Shown: positions 1 to 8,079 of the stretch, in pieces | Position numbering within the stretch: position 1 is the stretch's first letter | How the letters are laid out: every line of letters begins with the position of its first letter | From: Chryseobacterium vaccae | Lineage (GTDB): Bacteria > Bacteroidota > Bacteroidia > Flavobacteriales > Weeksellaceae | Reading direction: 5' to 3' | Assembly: GCF_009602705.1 (NCBI RefSeq) | Contig: NZ_VSWH01000001.1 | Span: 3,162,001 to 3,226,000, forward strand | Length of the DNA: 64,000 nt | The notes under the pieces: generated by a model | What the model was told of the DNA's origin: nothing | What the model saw: the letters and a program-made list of their open reading frames with translations, nothing else | Database searches by the model: none | Position numbers and translations under genes: made by a program

Positions 1-27
1 AAAAAACTCCGCAAATTACTGCGGAGT
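1..27 (-). terminator. Intrinsic terminator of lysA
   Basis: An 8-bp stem (6-13 with 20-27) and a 6-nt loop, followed in the minus direction by a run of T (the A run at 1-6). It lies just after the lysA stop codon. Confidence 0.8.
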
Positions 28-50
28 CTGATATATACCTTTTATCAATC

Positions 51-1250
51 TTAGATTACTTCGATCTGGTTTCTCAGCAGATCTTCAAATTCGTCTCTTT
101 TACGAATCAGATGGGCTTTTCCATCTAAAAACAGAACCTCAGCAGGCTTTAATCTTGAGTTAAAGTTCGAACTCATTTCAAAACCATACGCTCCGGCGTT
201 ATGGAAGACAAGGATATCTCCCTCTCTTACTTCATTCAATTTTCTGTCCCATGCGAAAGTATCGGTTTCACAGATATTTCCTACTACTGTATAGATTCTT
301 TCGGCGCCTTTAGGGTTGGAAAGGTTTTCAATCATATGGTAAGAATCATAGAACATTGGACGGATCAGATGGTTAAATCCTGAATTCACTCCTACAAACA
401 CAGTTGCCGTGGTTTGCTTAATCACATTGGCTTTTACCAGCAGATAGCCACTTTTTCCAACTAAGAATTTTCCTGGTTCAAACCATAATTCAAATTTTCT
501 TCCTGTTGATTTCGCGAACTCTGAAAGTACTTTTTCCACTTTTTTACCCAGCGTTTTTACATCTGTTTCCTCTTCACTGTCCTGATAAGGAATTTTAAAT
601 CCGCTTCCCATGTCCAGGTATTTAAGATTCGGGAAGTGTTCAGATAGCTCAAGCATGATATCCAGAGCCTGAAGGAAAACATCAGGGTCTTTAATTTCAC
701 TTCCGGTGTGCATATGAAGCCCTTCCACATTAAGATTGGTACTTTTCATCACTCTTTCGATGTGACGGACCTGATGAATAGAAATACCGAATTTGCTGTC
801 GATATGCCCTGTTGAAATTTTATAATTTCCGCCTGCAAAAATATGTGGGTTGATTCTTACAAGAATCGGATACGTGTTTCCGTATTTATTTCCGAATTGC
901 TCCAGAATAGAGATATTGTCAATATTGATATGTACACCATGCTGCATTGCTTCTTCAATTTCTGCAAGATCTACACAGTTGGGTGTAAAAAGTATTTTTT
1001 CTTTAGGAAATCCTGCCTTCAATCCAAGCTTTACTTCATTTATTGATACACAATCTAAAGAGGCGCCAAGGTTCTTGACATACTTCAGAATATTAATGTT
1101 CGTCAGCGCTTTAGCAGCATAAAAGAACTTTGTGTGTTTTAAAAAAGATGATGTAAGTTTTTCGTATTGAGTTTTAATAGATTCAGCATCGTAAACGTAC
1201 ACCGGTGTGCCATGTTCTCTGGCAATCTGTAGCAAATCTTTTGAATTCAT
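51..1250 (-). CDS. lysA: Diaminopimelate decarboxylase
   Basis: Last step of lysine synthesis: PLP-dependent decarboxylation of meso-diaminopimelate to L-lysine in the cytoplasm. The 399-residue length fits the fold-III (alanine-racemase-like) decarboxylase family. The PLP lysine is K47 in FYAAKALTN, followed by the barrel motif HMHTGSEI, the glycine-rich MGSGFKIPY and the substrate/dimer motif GNICETDTF. The start is the ATG at 1250, after the leader hairpin. The gene stands alone, with its own terminator downstream and a leader ORF plus hairpin upstream, so expression may depend on readthrough of that hairpin. I see no truncation or missing catalytic residue. An arginine or carboxynorspermidine decarboxylase of the same fold is less likely given the CETD motif. 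Confidence 0.93.
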   Translation of the reverse strand: MNSKDLLQIAREHGTPVYVYDAESIKTQYEKLTSSFLKHTKFFYAAKALTNINILKYVKNLGASLDCVSINEVKLGLKAGFPKEKILFTPNCVDLAEIEEAMQHGVHINIDNISILEQFGNKYGNTYPILVRINPHIFAGGNYKISTGHIDSKFGISIHQVRHIERVMKSTNLNVEGLHMHTGSEIKDPDVFLQALDIMLELSEHFPNLKYLDMGSGFKIPYQDSEEETDVKTLGKKVEKVLSEFAKSTGRKFELWFEPGKFLVGKSGYLLVKANVIKQTTATVFVGVNSGFNHLIRPMFYDSYHMIENLSNPKGAERIYTVVGNICETDTFAWDRKLNEVREGDILVFHNAGAYGFEMSSNFNSRLKPAEVLFLDGKAHLIRKRDEFEDLLRNQIEVI

Positions 1251-1266
1251 AATTTCATTTTAACAT

Positions 1267-1299
1267 AAAAAAAGGCAGATTCTTCGAAAAGAGTCTGCC
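1267..1299 (-). terminator. Hairpin plus T run just upstream of lysA (possible attenuator)
   Basis: An 11-bp stem (1274-1284 with 1289-1299, one A-C mismatch in the minus-strand RNA) with a UUCG loop, followed in the minus direction by seven T. It ends 16 nt before the lysA start codon. A longer pairing is possible: the A run at about 1309-1319 can pair with the T run, giving an extended or alternative stem. It could end transcripts from the upstream exonuclease gene, or act as an attenuator with the leader ORF at 1333-1404. Confidence 0.6.
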
Positions 1300-1332
1300 G
1301 CATTGATTATTTTTTTATGCAAGACAACCCTT

Positions 1333-1404
1333 TTAAATATTCCAAACCTTAGAGAACTTTACAGCTCCCTTTTTTCCAGTTTTTATTTGTTTAAAATTTT
1401 GCAT
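1333..1404 (-). CDS. Putative lysine-rich leader peptide of lysA (23 aa)
   Basis: A 23-codon ORF reading MQNFKQIKTGKK then GAVKFSKVWNI and stop. Six of its 23 residues are lysine. It starts 20 nt after a TATTTTTG -7 box and is followed, 33 nt later, by a terminator hairpin directly upstream of lysA. This order (promoter, short ORF rich in codons for the pathway product, terminator, biosynthetic gene) is the classical layout of ribosome-mediated attenuation. Translation and regulation are inferred, not shown. An AT-rich region also gives lysine codons (AAA) by chance, which weakens the case, although two of the six are AAG in sequence. It could simply be an untranslated leader. Confidence 0.4.
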   Translation of the reverse strand: MQNFKQIKTGKKGAVKFSKVWNI

Positions 1405-1423
1405 TGCTTCCTTTTATTTTTTG

Positions 1424-1431
1424 CAAAAATA
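1424..1431 (-). promoter_or_regulatory. -7 promoter box for the lysA leader
   Basis: TATTTTTG on the minus strand fits the Bacteroidota -7 consensus TAnnTTTG. No clear TTG is seen at the -33 position. It lies 20 nt before the leader ORF. Confidence 0.45.
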
Positions 1432-1512
1432 CTATTTATTTTTTTATTTCTTGAAAATTGATTTGAAGAGCCTTTTCTTCCGATGAAAATTGCCTCTATT
1501 TAAATTTCTCTA

Positions 1513-2736
1513 TTATTTCGGCAAAGGTAAGGTCTCAAAATCGCCGCGAAGGAGCGCCAGCTGTAATTCATTATTTAAATCTGCTGAAGAAAGAGGAAGG
1601 TCTATTTTCAGTTTGGCAAGCTTGCTGAGGGTTTGTATCTGCGTGAACAGCTCATAAAAACCATAAGATATAACTTTTCCGTTATCAATGATTAAAAATA
1701 ATTTTTCGCCCAGTTTTCGGCCGGTACCCAGCCAGAGTTCGTTTCTTTTTCTGAAATCTATTTTCTTTTTGAAAGCATTGATATCATTGAATTCCTCATG
1801 AGAGCTGATAAATTGTACTGCTTTTGTGCCCTGGGTGAACGACCTGAATTTCACGATTGGCTTTTCTGTTTTATTCAGTTTATTCTTCTCAACAATGTAT
1901 TTGTTATTTCTGAAGTAAAGTCCGAAAGGCAGACTTTCTCTTTTCTTGATATTTTTAGAGTTAAGAATCAGCCTGGCAATAATATCTGTGCCTGTAAGCT
2001 CATAATTGATCTGTTCCACATCTTTCTGAACCTGCTCCCATTTCTTAGACTTGGAATTAAAGACCTTTTTTGAGAATTTATTAATATCCTGAACATAATC
2101 TGATAAAATAATCTTTCCGGCTTCATTCTGAAAATACACAAACCCTTTTTCATTAGGCAAATCTTGTGTAAGTTCTTTGATCTTGTTGATATAGCTTTTG
2201 GCATTCGACTCTTCATGCTGCTTCTGAATGATCTCATTTTCCGTGTCTTTTGAGGCCAAAAGCTTGAATAGTTCCAGCGTTGCCCTTGCGTCTCCGTCAG
2301 CCCTGTGATGGTTTGTAAGAGGAATTCCTAATGACTTAACCAGCTTTCCCAAAGAGTAGCTTACCTCATCAGGAATTAGCTTTTTAGCCAAAGGAATGGT
2401 ATCCAGCGTATTAATCTTATAATCATAGCCTAACCTTTTAAAGGACTGGCGCAGCATTCTATAATCAAAATCGATATTGTGACCTACTAATGTTGTATTT
2501 TGGGTAATCTCTATAACTCTTTTGGCAATTTCATGGAATTTCGGAGCTGTTTTCACCATTTTCGGGGTGATACTCGTCAGTTTCTGTACGAAAGGAGTGA
2601 TGTCACTTTCCGGATTGACAAGGGATATAAACTGGTCAGTAATTTTCTGGCCATCATATTTGTAGATGGCAATATCTATAATGCATTCATTTCTATAACC
2701 TGCACCATTACTTTCTATATCTATAATTGAATACAT
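1513..2736 (-). CDS. DnaQ-family 3'-5' exonuclease with a degenerate GIY-YIG domain
   Basis: Residues 1-170 form a DEDDh exonuclease like the polymerase III epsilon subunit: DIESNG near the start holds the first acidic pair, HNIDFDYRML the second motif, and HRADGDARAT the final His and Asp. From about residue 195 the protein follows the GIY-YIG endonuclease layout found fused to this exonuclease in many Bacteroidota (LPNEKG..YF.NE.G, then YELTGTDIIA), as in UvrC and Cho. The catalytic signature is gone, however: where the active family has GVYY and YIGKS, this one has GFVYF and LSDYV, and the catalytic Arg is not recognisable. The exonuclease half should be active and the nuclease half is probably structural. 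The likely role is DNA repair or proofreading. It is a monocistronic gene upstream of lysA. Confidence 0.8.
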   Translation of the reverse strand: MYSIIDIESNGAGYRNECIIDIAIYKYDGQKITDQFISLVNPESDITPFVQKLTSITPKMVKTAPKFHEIAKRVIEITQNTTLVGHNIDFDYRMLRQSFKRLGYDYKINTLDTIPLAKKLIPDEVSYSLGKLVKSLGIPLTNHHRADGDARATLELFKLLASKDTENEIIQKQHEESNAKSYINKIKELTQDLPNEKGFVYFQNEAGKIILSDYVQDINKFSKKVFNSKSKKWEQVQKDVEQINYELTGTDIIARLILNSKNIKKRESLPFGLYFRNNKYIVEKNKLNKTEKPIVKFRSFTQGTKAVQFISSHEEFNDINAFKKKIDFRKRNELWLGTGRKLGEKLFLIIDNGKVISYGFYELFTQIQTLSKLAKLKIDLPLSSADLNNELQLALLRGDFETLPLPK

Positions 2737-2748
2737 TGAATTTTCTTG

Positions 2749-3100
2749 CTATACTGCTGTTTTTTTTAAGTTCAAATTAATAATTCCTGTCATAAGTAGT
2801 CCGAAACACCGTGTCAGAAGACTTAATGCATACCCCATGCCATAGGTCTGCAATGGCTGAAGCAAAGCTTGTTGAGCATCTTTCACATGAGAAACAAATA
2901 CAGCCAAAATCACATACAGGCATATGAATGAAACAATTCCTCCAAATAACTGGTGCATCCACCTTTTTATCTGCCAGCAATGGCAGCCCTGCTAAAATAA
3001 CAAAAAATATGTCAAAAACAGTAAAACGTTCATTAATGCTGTCCATAATCAGCTTCAAAACGGCCAGGCCTACAAAGTAAAAAGCTGATATTCTTTTCAT
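2749..3100 (-). pseudogene. Small membrane protein gene interrupted by a +1 frameshift
   Basis: Two overlapping minus-strand frames together make one sensible hydrophobic protein. The first (from the ATG at 3100) reads MKRISAFYFVGLAVLKLI and on to LPLLADKK, then turns into cysteine-rich nonsense. The second, shifted by one base, continues from MHQLFGGIVSF with two more hydrophobic stretches and ends NLNLKKTAV. Removing one base in the A5-G2-T-G2 tract at about 2959-2967 joins them as LADKK-W-MHQLFGG, giving about 116 aa with about four membrane segments. This may be a real mutation, a sequencing error or a programmed shift. The family is not recognised. It sits between the HerA-like ATPase and the exonuclease, on the same strand. 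Confidence 0.55.
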
Positions 3101-3134
3101 AACAGTTATTTTTTATGGATTATAAATTGAGTTT

Positions 3135-4679
3135 TTATCTTCTTCTTCCACCCAGCCCGAACATTCCGAGAATAGCTTTTGCACCTTCCCTCATCAGTGT
3201 AGAGGTAAAGGTTCTGCCTGCTTTGCTCTGAAGCACCTGTTCAAACATTCCCGGTTCTTCTTTCACTGGTTTTGTTTTTTGTGTCGGAGCTGAATTCTGA
3301 ACGGCCTGCTCCATTCTGTTTGTTAACATCTCATATGCTGATTCACGGTCTATAGCCTGTTCATATTTAGCAACCATGGCAGATCTTGAAGTCAGTTCCG
3401 AAATTTCGGCATCATTTAAGACATCCATTCTGGATTCTGGCGAAATCAGATAAGTGTGCACCAGTGGTGTTGGAATTCCTTTTTCGTCCAAAGCTGTGAT
3501 AAATGCTTCTCCAATTCCCAGATTCTGGATCAGATTGGAGGCATTGTAGAATTCGGTAGTCGGATAATTTTCTACGGCTTTTGAAATCTCTTTTTTATCT
3601 TTTGCCGTAAAACCTCTTAATGCATGCTGAATTTTAAGTCCCAGCTGTGACAATACATTTTCTGGAACGTCTCCAGGAATCTGTGTAATAAAGTAAATTC
3701 CCACACCTTTGGAACGAATAAGCTTTACCATGGTTTCAATCTGAGACAAAAGCGCTTTTGAAGCCTCATCAAAGATAAGATGTGCCTCATCAATGAATAA
3801 AACAAGCTTTGGTTTTCCGCTATCCCCTTCTTCCGGGAAAGTCATATAAATCTCCGCAAAAAGTGAAAGCATGAAAGTAGAAAATAGCTGGGGCTTATTC
3901 TGAATATCAGATACCCTTAAAATATTAACCACTCCTTTTCCGTCTCTTGTTTCAAGAAGGTCCTGTACATCAAAGCTCAGTTCACCAAAAAAGCTGGTTG
4001 CTCCCTGCTGCTCCAGCGCAACGATTGATCTCAGAATAGCTCCTAAAGAAGCCGGAGCAATTGATCCATAGTTAGCAGCAAGTTCAGCTTTTCCCTGTGC
4101 ATTATCTGTAACATACTGAAGTACTTTCTTCAGGTCATTCAGATCAATCAGCGGAAGCCCTTTATCGTCACAGTATTTAAATACAATGGACATAATACTC
4201 TGCTGGGTATCGTTCAGTTCAAGGATCTTGCTTAGTAAAACCGGACCGAATTCAGTTACGGTAGCTCTTAATTTCACTCCTTTTCCTCCGGAAATACTCA
4301 TCAGTTCCACCGGAAAAGCCTGCGGATTGTAAGGAAGCTGTGTCTTTGCATACCTTTCTTCAATAACAGGATTTATCTGCCCTGCTTCAGCAATCCCTGA
4401 AAAGTCACCTTTTATATCCAGAACTAAAGAAGGAATCCCTGCATGAGAAAGCTGTTCTGCAAAAACCTGCAGTGTTTTGGTTTTACCCGTACCGGTAGCT
4501 CCTGCGATAAGACCATGTCTGTTAATCGTTTTTAAGGGAATAGTAACATTCACTTCGGGAACCACTTCCCCGCCCAGCATTCCTTTTCCTAATATAATGT
4601 GTTCTCCTTTCGGAGTATATCTTGCATTCAGTTCTTCAATAAATTGTGCTTTATCTGCCATTTGTTCTTTTTTTAACAT
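3135..4679 (-). CDS. HerA-like ATPase, DUF853 (YjgR) family
   Basis: A 514-residue cytoplasmic P-loop ATPase of the HerA/FtsK superfamily. The Walker A motif GATGTGKT is at residues 60-67. The Walker B motif LVLFIDEAHLIF is near residue 293, followed by sensor-like FITQIPGDVP. The length and the N-terminal order (short beta-rich leader, then Walker A) match the DUF853/YjgR proteins of Proteobacteria and Bacteroidota. Their role is unproven; relatives move DNA or protein. No NurA nuclease partner is next to it, so a HerA-NurA resection system is not indicated. The C-terminus ends in a Gly/Arg-rich tail, MFGLGGRRR. The gene starts at the ATG at 4679 and is followed by the frameshifted membrane gene. 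Confidence 0.82.
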   Translation of the reverse strand: MLKKEQMADKAQFIEELNARYTPKGEHIILGKGMLGGEVVPEVNVTIPLKTINRHGLIAGATGTGKTKTLQVFAEQLSHAGIPSLVLDIKGDFSGIAEAGQINPVIEERYAKTQLPYNPQAFPVELMSISGGKGVKLRATVTEFGPVLLSKILELNDTQQSIMSIVFKYCDDKGLPLIDLNDLKKVLQYVTDNAQGKAELAANYGSIAPASLGAILRSIVALEQQGATSFFGELSFDVQDLLETRDGKGVVNILRVSDIQNKPQLFSTFMLSLFAEIYMTFPEEGDSGKPKLVLFIDEAHLIFDEASKALLSQIETMVKLIRSKGVGIYFITQIPGDVPENVLSQLGLKIQHALRGFTAKDKKEISKAVENYPTTEFYNASNLIQNLGIGEAFITALDEKGIPTPLVHTYLISPESRMDVLNDAEISELTSRSAMVAKYEQAIDRESAYEMLTNRMEQAVQNSAPTQKTKPVKEEPGMFEQVLQSKAGRTFTSTLMREGAKAILGMFGLGGRRR

Positions 4680-5041
4680 ATAAATATAAAAGTTTTTGTA
4701 AAATATTCAGTTATTAAAATAATATTCCGGAAAAATCGGAGGTAATATCTCCGGAAACGCATTTTCAAGCCGTGTCACCTGCAAATTTTAAACCATGGAA
4801 ATAAAAAACATGAACAAACTACCTTATCAGCTGGCAATACATAAATATTTTCATTTAGCAGACATGATAAAAAACAGTCTACAAAATCAGTATTCTTTTA
4901 CATGCTTTTTTATCTGAAAACAAAGGACTTTACCATTGGAAAAGCATCACATATTGACAGAAACTATCGTCCGGATTTAACATTTCATTTACATTTCATC
5001 TAATACTTTGTATCTTTATCTAAAATTTTAAAAAGACCCTC
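4680..5041. other. Intergenic region between divergent HerA-like and MBL-rhodanese genes
   Basis: About 360 nt of AT-rich DNA that must hold both divergent promoters. A short ORF on the plus strand (4796-4918, 40 codons) lacks recognisable features and is not called. No tRNA, hairpin terminator or repeat is visible. The last 60 nt before the plus-strand gene contain TAATACTTTG, an imperfect -7 box. Confidence 0.5.
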
Positions 5042-6451
5042 ATGAAAATTGAACAAATATATACGGGCTGTCTGGCTCAGGGAGCTTATTATATTGTATC
5101 AGAAAACGAAGCTGTTATTATAGATCCACTCAGAGAGGTAAAGCCTTACCTTGACCGTCTGGAGAAAGACAATGTTACTTTAAAATATATTTTTGAAACT
5201 CATTTTCACGCTGATTTTGTCTCAGGACACCTGGATCTGAGCAAAAAAACAGGTGCCCCTATTGTATACGGACCTACTGCTCAGCCTGAATTTGAGGCTG
5301 TCATTGCTGAAGACAACCAGATCTTCGAGATTGGAAAAATAAAAATAAAGGTTCTTCATACTCCGGGTCACACCATGGAAAGTTCTACATTCCTTCTGAT
5401 TGATGAAAACGGAACTGAAACTGCTATTTTCACTGGAGACACGTTGTTCCTTGGTGATGTAGGAAGACCTGATCTTGCTCAAAAAGCCACCAGCCTTACC
5501 CAGGAAGATCTTGCCGGAATTCTATATGACAGTCTTCAGAATAAGATTATGCCTTTGGATGACAGCATAACGGTTTACCCTGCACACGGTGCCGGTTCGG
5601 CCTGTGGAAAGAATATGCAGAAAGAAACCGTAGATATTTTAGGAAATCAGAAAAGAACCAATTACGCTTTAAATCAGCCGGATAAAGAATCTTTTATCAG
5701 GGAAGTGCTTGACGGACTTACAGCCCCGCCAAAATATTTCGGAATGAACGTTGCCATGAACAAAGGCGGTTATGAAAGCCTGGATGTGGTAATGAACAAA
5801 GGGCTTACTCCTGTTCCTGCAAATGATTTTGAGGCATTGGCAGAAGAAACAGGCGCTTTGATTCTGGATACCAGAAGCCCTGTAGAGTTTCACAAAGGAT
5901 TCATCCCTAATTCTGTGAATATTGGCTTAAAAGGAGATTTTGCACCATGGGTAGGAACTCTTATCGTAGATGTAAAGCACCCGTTACTGCTGGTAACTGA
6001 TGAAGGAACTGAAGAAGAGGTAATCACTAGATTGAGCAGAGTTGGTTTTGATAATGTATTGGGATATCTGGACGGAAGTTTCAACGCATGGAAAAATGCT
6101 GGCAATGAAACGGATGAGATCAAAAGAATTTCTCCGACAGAGTTTGCGGAACAGTTTGATGATAATTCAATTGTTATTGATGTAAGAAAGCTTGGTGAAT
6201 ATACTTCCGAACATATAGACAATGCTTACAACAAACCTCTGGATACCATCAGTGACTGGGTACACAGTATTGATGATTCTGAACATTTCTTCCTTCATTG
6301 TGCCGGAGGATACCGAAGCATGATAGCAGCAAGCATCCTTAACTCACACGGAATCAGAAATTTCACTGAAATAGAAGGTGGATTTAATGGAATCAAAAAA
6401 ACAGAAAAACTTCCGACAACTGATTTTGTATGCCAGTCAAAAACGTTGTAA
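5042..6451 (+). CDS. Metallo-beta-lactamase/rhodanese fusion, probable persulfide dioxygenase
   Basis: A 469-residue, three-part cytoplasmic enzyme. Residues 1-230 are a metallo-beta-lactamase domain of the ETHE1/CstB type, with H54-F-H56-A-D58-F (the usual last His of HxHxDH is Phe here, as in many of these mono-iron enzymes), HTPGHTM and FTGDTLFLGDVGR. Two rhodanese domains follow. The first (about 260-355) has no Cys at the catalytic loop, which reads LVTDEGTEE, so it is probably inactive. The second (about 365-455) keeps it in FLHCAGGYRS. The family oxidises or transfers sulfane sulfur from persulfides. It is the first gene of an operon with a rhodanese lipoprotein (4-nt gap) and a thioredoxin, which fits sulfide detoxification. 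The substrate is inferred. Confidence 0.85.
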   Translation: MKIEQIYTGCLAQGAYYIVSENEAVIIDPLREVKPYLDRLEKDNVTLKYIFETHFHADFVSGHLDLSKKTGAPIVYGPTAQPEFEAVIAEDNQIFEIGKIKIKVLHTPGHTMESSTFLLIDENGTETAIFTGDTLFLGDVGRPDLAQKATSLTQEDLAGILYDSLQNKIMPLDDSITVYPAHGAGSACGKNMQKETVDILGNQKRTNYALNQPDKESFIREVLDGLTAPPKYFGMNVAMNKGGYESLDVVMNKGLTPVPANDFEALAEETGALILDTRSPVEFHKGFIPNSVNIGLKGDFAPWVGTLIVDVKHPLLLVTDEGTEEEVITRLSRVGFDNVLGYLDGSFNAWKNAGNETDEIKRISPTEFAEQFDDNSIVIDVRKLGEYTSEHIDNAYNKPLDTISDWVHSIDDSEHFFLHCAGGYRSMIAASILNSHGIRNFTEIEGGFNGIKKTEKLPTTDFVCQSKTL

Positions 6452-6455
6452 ACTA

Positions 6456-6833
6456 ATGAAAGGAACAATTTTCGGATTCATTTTCACATTATCTTTAGCG
6501 TTAACATCCTGCAATACAACCAGTAAGACAATCACTCCAAGGACAAACCTCCGTGAAGTGGTTAACAGTTCAGATGTTACCTTAGTGGATGTAAGAATTC
6601 CTGAACAGTATAGTGCGGGAACGGCAAAAGGTGCTATCAACATTCCTCTGGCAGAAATACAAAATAATATTGATGCTCTTAAAGGAAAGAAAGTTGTTGT
6701 TTTCTGTAATAAAGGGATTCAGGCAGATCAGGCCATGGAAATTTTAAAGAAAAACGGGATGGAGGCTTACGATGGAACCAGCTGGAAAAATGTAAAAGCC
6801 ATTCAGGATGAAAAACAATCCGGAAAACCATAA
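6456..6833 (+). CDS. Rhodanese-like lipoprotein
   Basis: 125 residues from the ATG at 6456, which leaves a 4-nt gap after the upstream stop. An earlier in-frame ATG at 6378 would overlap the upstream gene by 74 nt and hide the signal peptide. The protein opens MKGTIFGFIF with a hydrophobic core ending LTSC, a lipobox, so it should be lipid-anchored in the periplasm or outer membrane. One rhodanese domain follows, with the catalytic Cys in VVVFCNKGIQ. It would shuttle sulfane sulfur between the upstream persulfide enzyme and other carriers, though the two are predicted in different compartments. The thioredoxin gene follows 17 nt later. Confidence 0.82.
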   Translation: MKGTIFGFIFTLSLALTSCNTTSKTITPRTNLREVVNSSDVTLVDVRIPEQYSAGTAKGAINIPLAEIQNNIDALKGKKVVVFCNKGIQADQAMEILKKNGMEAYDGTSWKNVKAIQDEKQSGKP

Positions 6834-6850
6834 AATCTAAAACCAGAATT

Positions 6851-7150
6851 ATGTCACAAAAATTTCAGGAAATCATTAACTCGGAGAGACCGGTACTTAT
6901 TGACTTTTTCGCAACATGGTGCCAACCGTGCAAAGTACAGTCTTCTGTTTTGAATACTGTAAAGGAAAACGTAGGCGAAGGAGCCAGAATCATAAAAGTA
7001 GATGTAGACCAGTATCCAGCCATAGCGGCTCAATATGGGGTACGGGGTGTTCCTACTCTCGCGGTTTTCAAAAACGGTGAACTTTTATGGAAAGAAAGCG
7101 GAGTTCACGATGTTAATACATTGACGGAACTGCTTAAACAATATGCTTAA
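6851..7150 (+). CDS. Thioredoxin
   Basis: 99 residues, the normal size of a free-standing thioredoxin, with no signal peptide. The active site is W23-C24-Q25-P26-C27; canonical thioredoxin has WCGPC, so Gly is replaced by Gln. The cis-proline motif GVPTLAVFK is present. It is the last gene of the persulfide operon, where a thioredoxin is expected to reduce persulfide or disulfide intermediates. Being the general housekeeping thioredoxin is possible, but the operon position and altered active site suggest a dedicated role. Confidence 0.88.
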   Translation: MSQKFQEIINSERPVLIDFFATWCQPCKVQSSVLNTVKENVGEGARIIKVDVDQYPAIAAQYGVRGVPTLAVFKNGELLWKESGVHDVNTLTELLKQYA

Positions 7151-7160
7151 AAATTTTAAG

Positions 7161-7216
7161 GCCGGGATTGAGATTAAAACAATGAATATTTTGTCTGCAT
7201 TTCAATCCCGGCTTTA
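7161..7216. terminator. Long-loop hairpin between convergent thioredoxin and nitrilase genes
   Basis: An 11-bp perfect stem, GCCGGGATTGA (7161-7171) with its complement at 7202-7212, enclosing a 30-nt loop. Weak T runs lie on both sides, so it may serve both genes. Confidence 0.55.
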
Positions 7217-7218
7217 CT

Positions 7219-7971
7219 TTATAATTCAACGGTAAACTGATCTCTGTCATTCAGAAACTGGAAGTGCTGTCTGAAGCTTTTTAGTTCTTCCATATCCAGG
7301 TTGGCAGAAACAATATTTCCTTTCTTTTCCGAAATTTCTTTTCCGTCCGCAAAAAAGCAGTGTGAGCTTTCCTGATAGAAAAGGTTGTTCCCATCGGTTC
7401 CTGTTCTGTTCAGCCCAAAAACAAAAGCAAGGTTCTCAATCGCTCGGGCTTTCAGCAGATGTTCCCAGGCTCCCACTCTTTTTTCAGGCCAGTTCGCCAC
7501 ATATAAAATGGCATCATAGTCATCATTATTTCTTACAAAGACCGGAAAACGCAGATCATAACATACCTGCAGCAATATTCTGAATCCTTTATAATTAACA
7601 ATTACCCTTTTATTTCCGGGCGTATATACTTTATCTTCTCCTGAAAAAGAGAACAGATGCCTCTTATCATAAAAAACAGTTTCAGCATCAGGCTGTACAA
7701 AATACATTCGGTTATAAAACTTTCCATTTTCTTCCACCGGAGCGCTTCCGCAAAATGCTGCATTTTTTTCACGGGCAATCTTTTTCAGGAATTCCAGAGA
7801 TTCTTCATTTTTATCTGAAACTTCCGCGGCATCCATACAAAAACCTGTAGAAAACATTTCGGGCAATAAAAACAGATCTGCGTTGTGATCTCTGAATTGT
7901 CCTTCGATCAGCTGAAAGTTTTTGTCTTTATTTTTCCAGACAATATCTAGATTAAGTCCTGCAATTTTCAT
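7219..7971 (-). CDS. Nitrilase-superfamily amidase (omega-amidase type)
   Basis: A 250-residue cytoplasmic carbon-nitrogen hydrolase. The Glu-Lys-Cys triad is visible: E38 in LLPEMFSTGF, the Lys in YDKRHLFSFSG, and the Cys in LQVCYDLRFP. The C-terminal CYDLRFPVF and LKARAIENLAFVFGLNRTG motifs fit the YafV/omega-amidase branch, which hydrolyses alpha-ketoglutaramate or alpha-ketosuccinamate in methionine salvage and transamination repair. The exact substrate is inferred from family resemblance. Start at ATG 7971. The gene is monocistronic, convergent with the thioredoxin operon and divergent from the small outer-membrane gene. Confidence 0.85.
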   Translation of the reverse strand: MKIAGLNLDIVWKNKDKNFQLIEGQFRDHNADLFLLPEMFSTGFCMDAAEVSDKNEESLEFLKKIAREKNAAFCGSAPVEENGKFYNRMYFVQPDAETVFYDKRHLFSFSGEDKVYTPGNKRVIVNYKGFRILLQVCYDLRFPVFVRNNDDYDAILYVANWPEKRVGAWEHLLKARAIENLAFVFGLNRTGTDGNNLFYQESSHCFFADGKEISEKKGNIVSANLDMEELKSFRQHFQFLNDRDQFTVEL

Positions 7972-8079
7972 AAACTTTGTTAAAAAACTTCACTAAAAAT
8001 ACGATTTTCCATTGATTTCGGTTCTATTTTTGATGCGGATATTTTTTATTCATCACATTCAATTAAAAATGTAAAATTT

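Noticed and set aside
4796..4918. 40-codon ORF upstream of the MBL-rhodanese gene
   Set aside because: No leader, hydrophobic pattern or promoter; expected by chance in AT-rich DNA.
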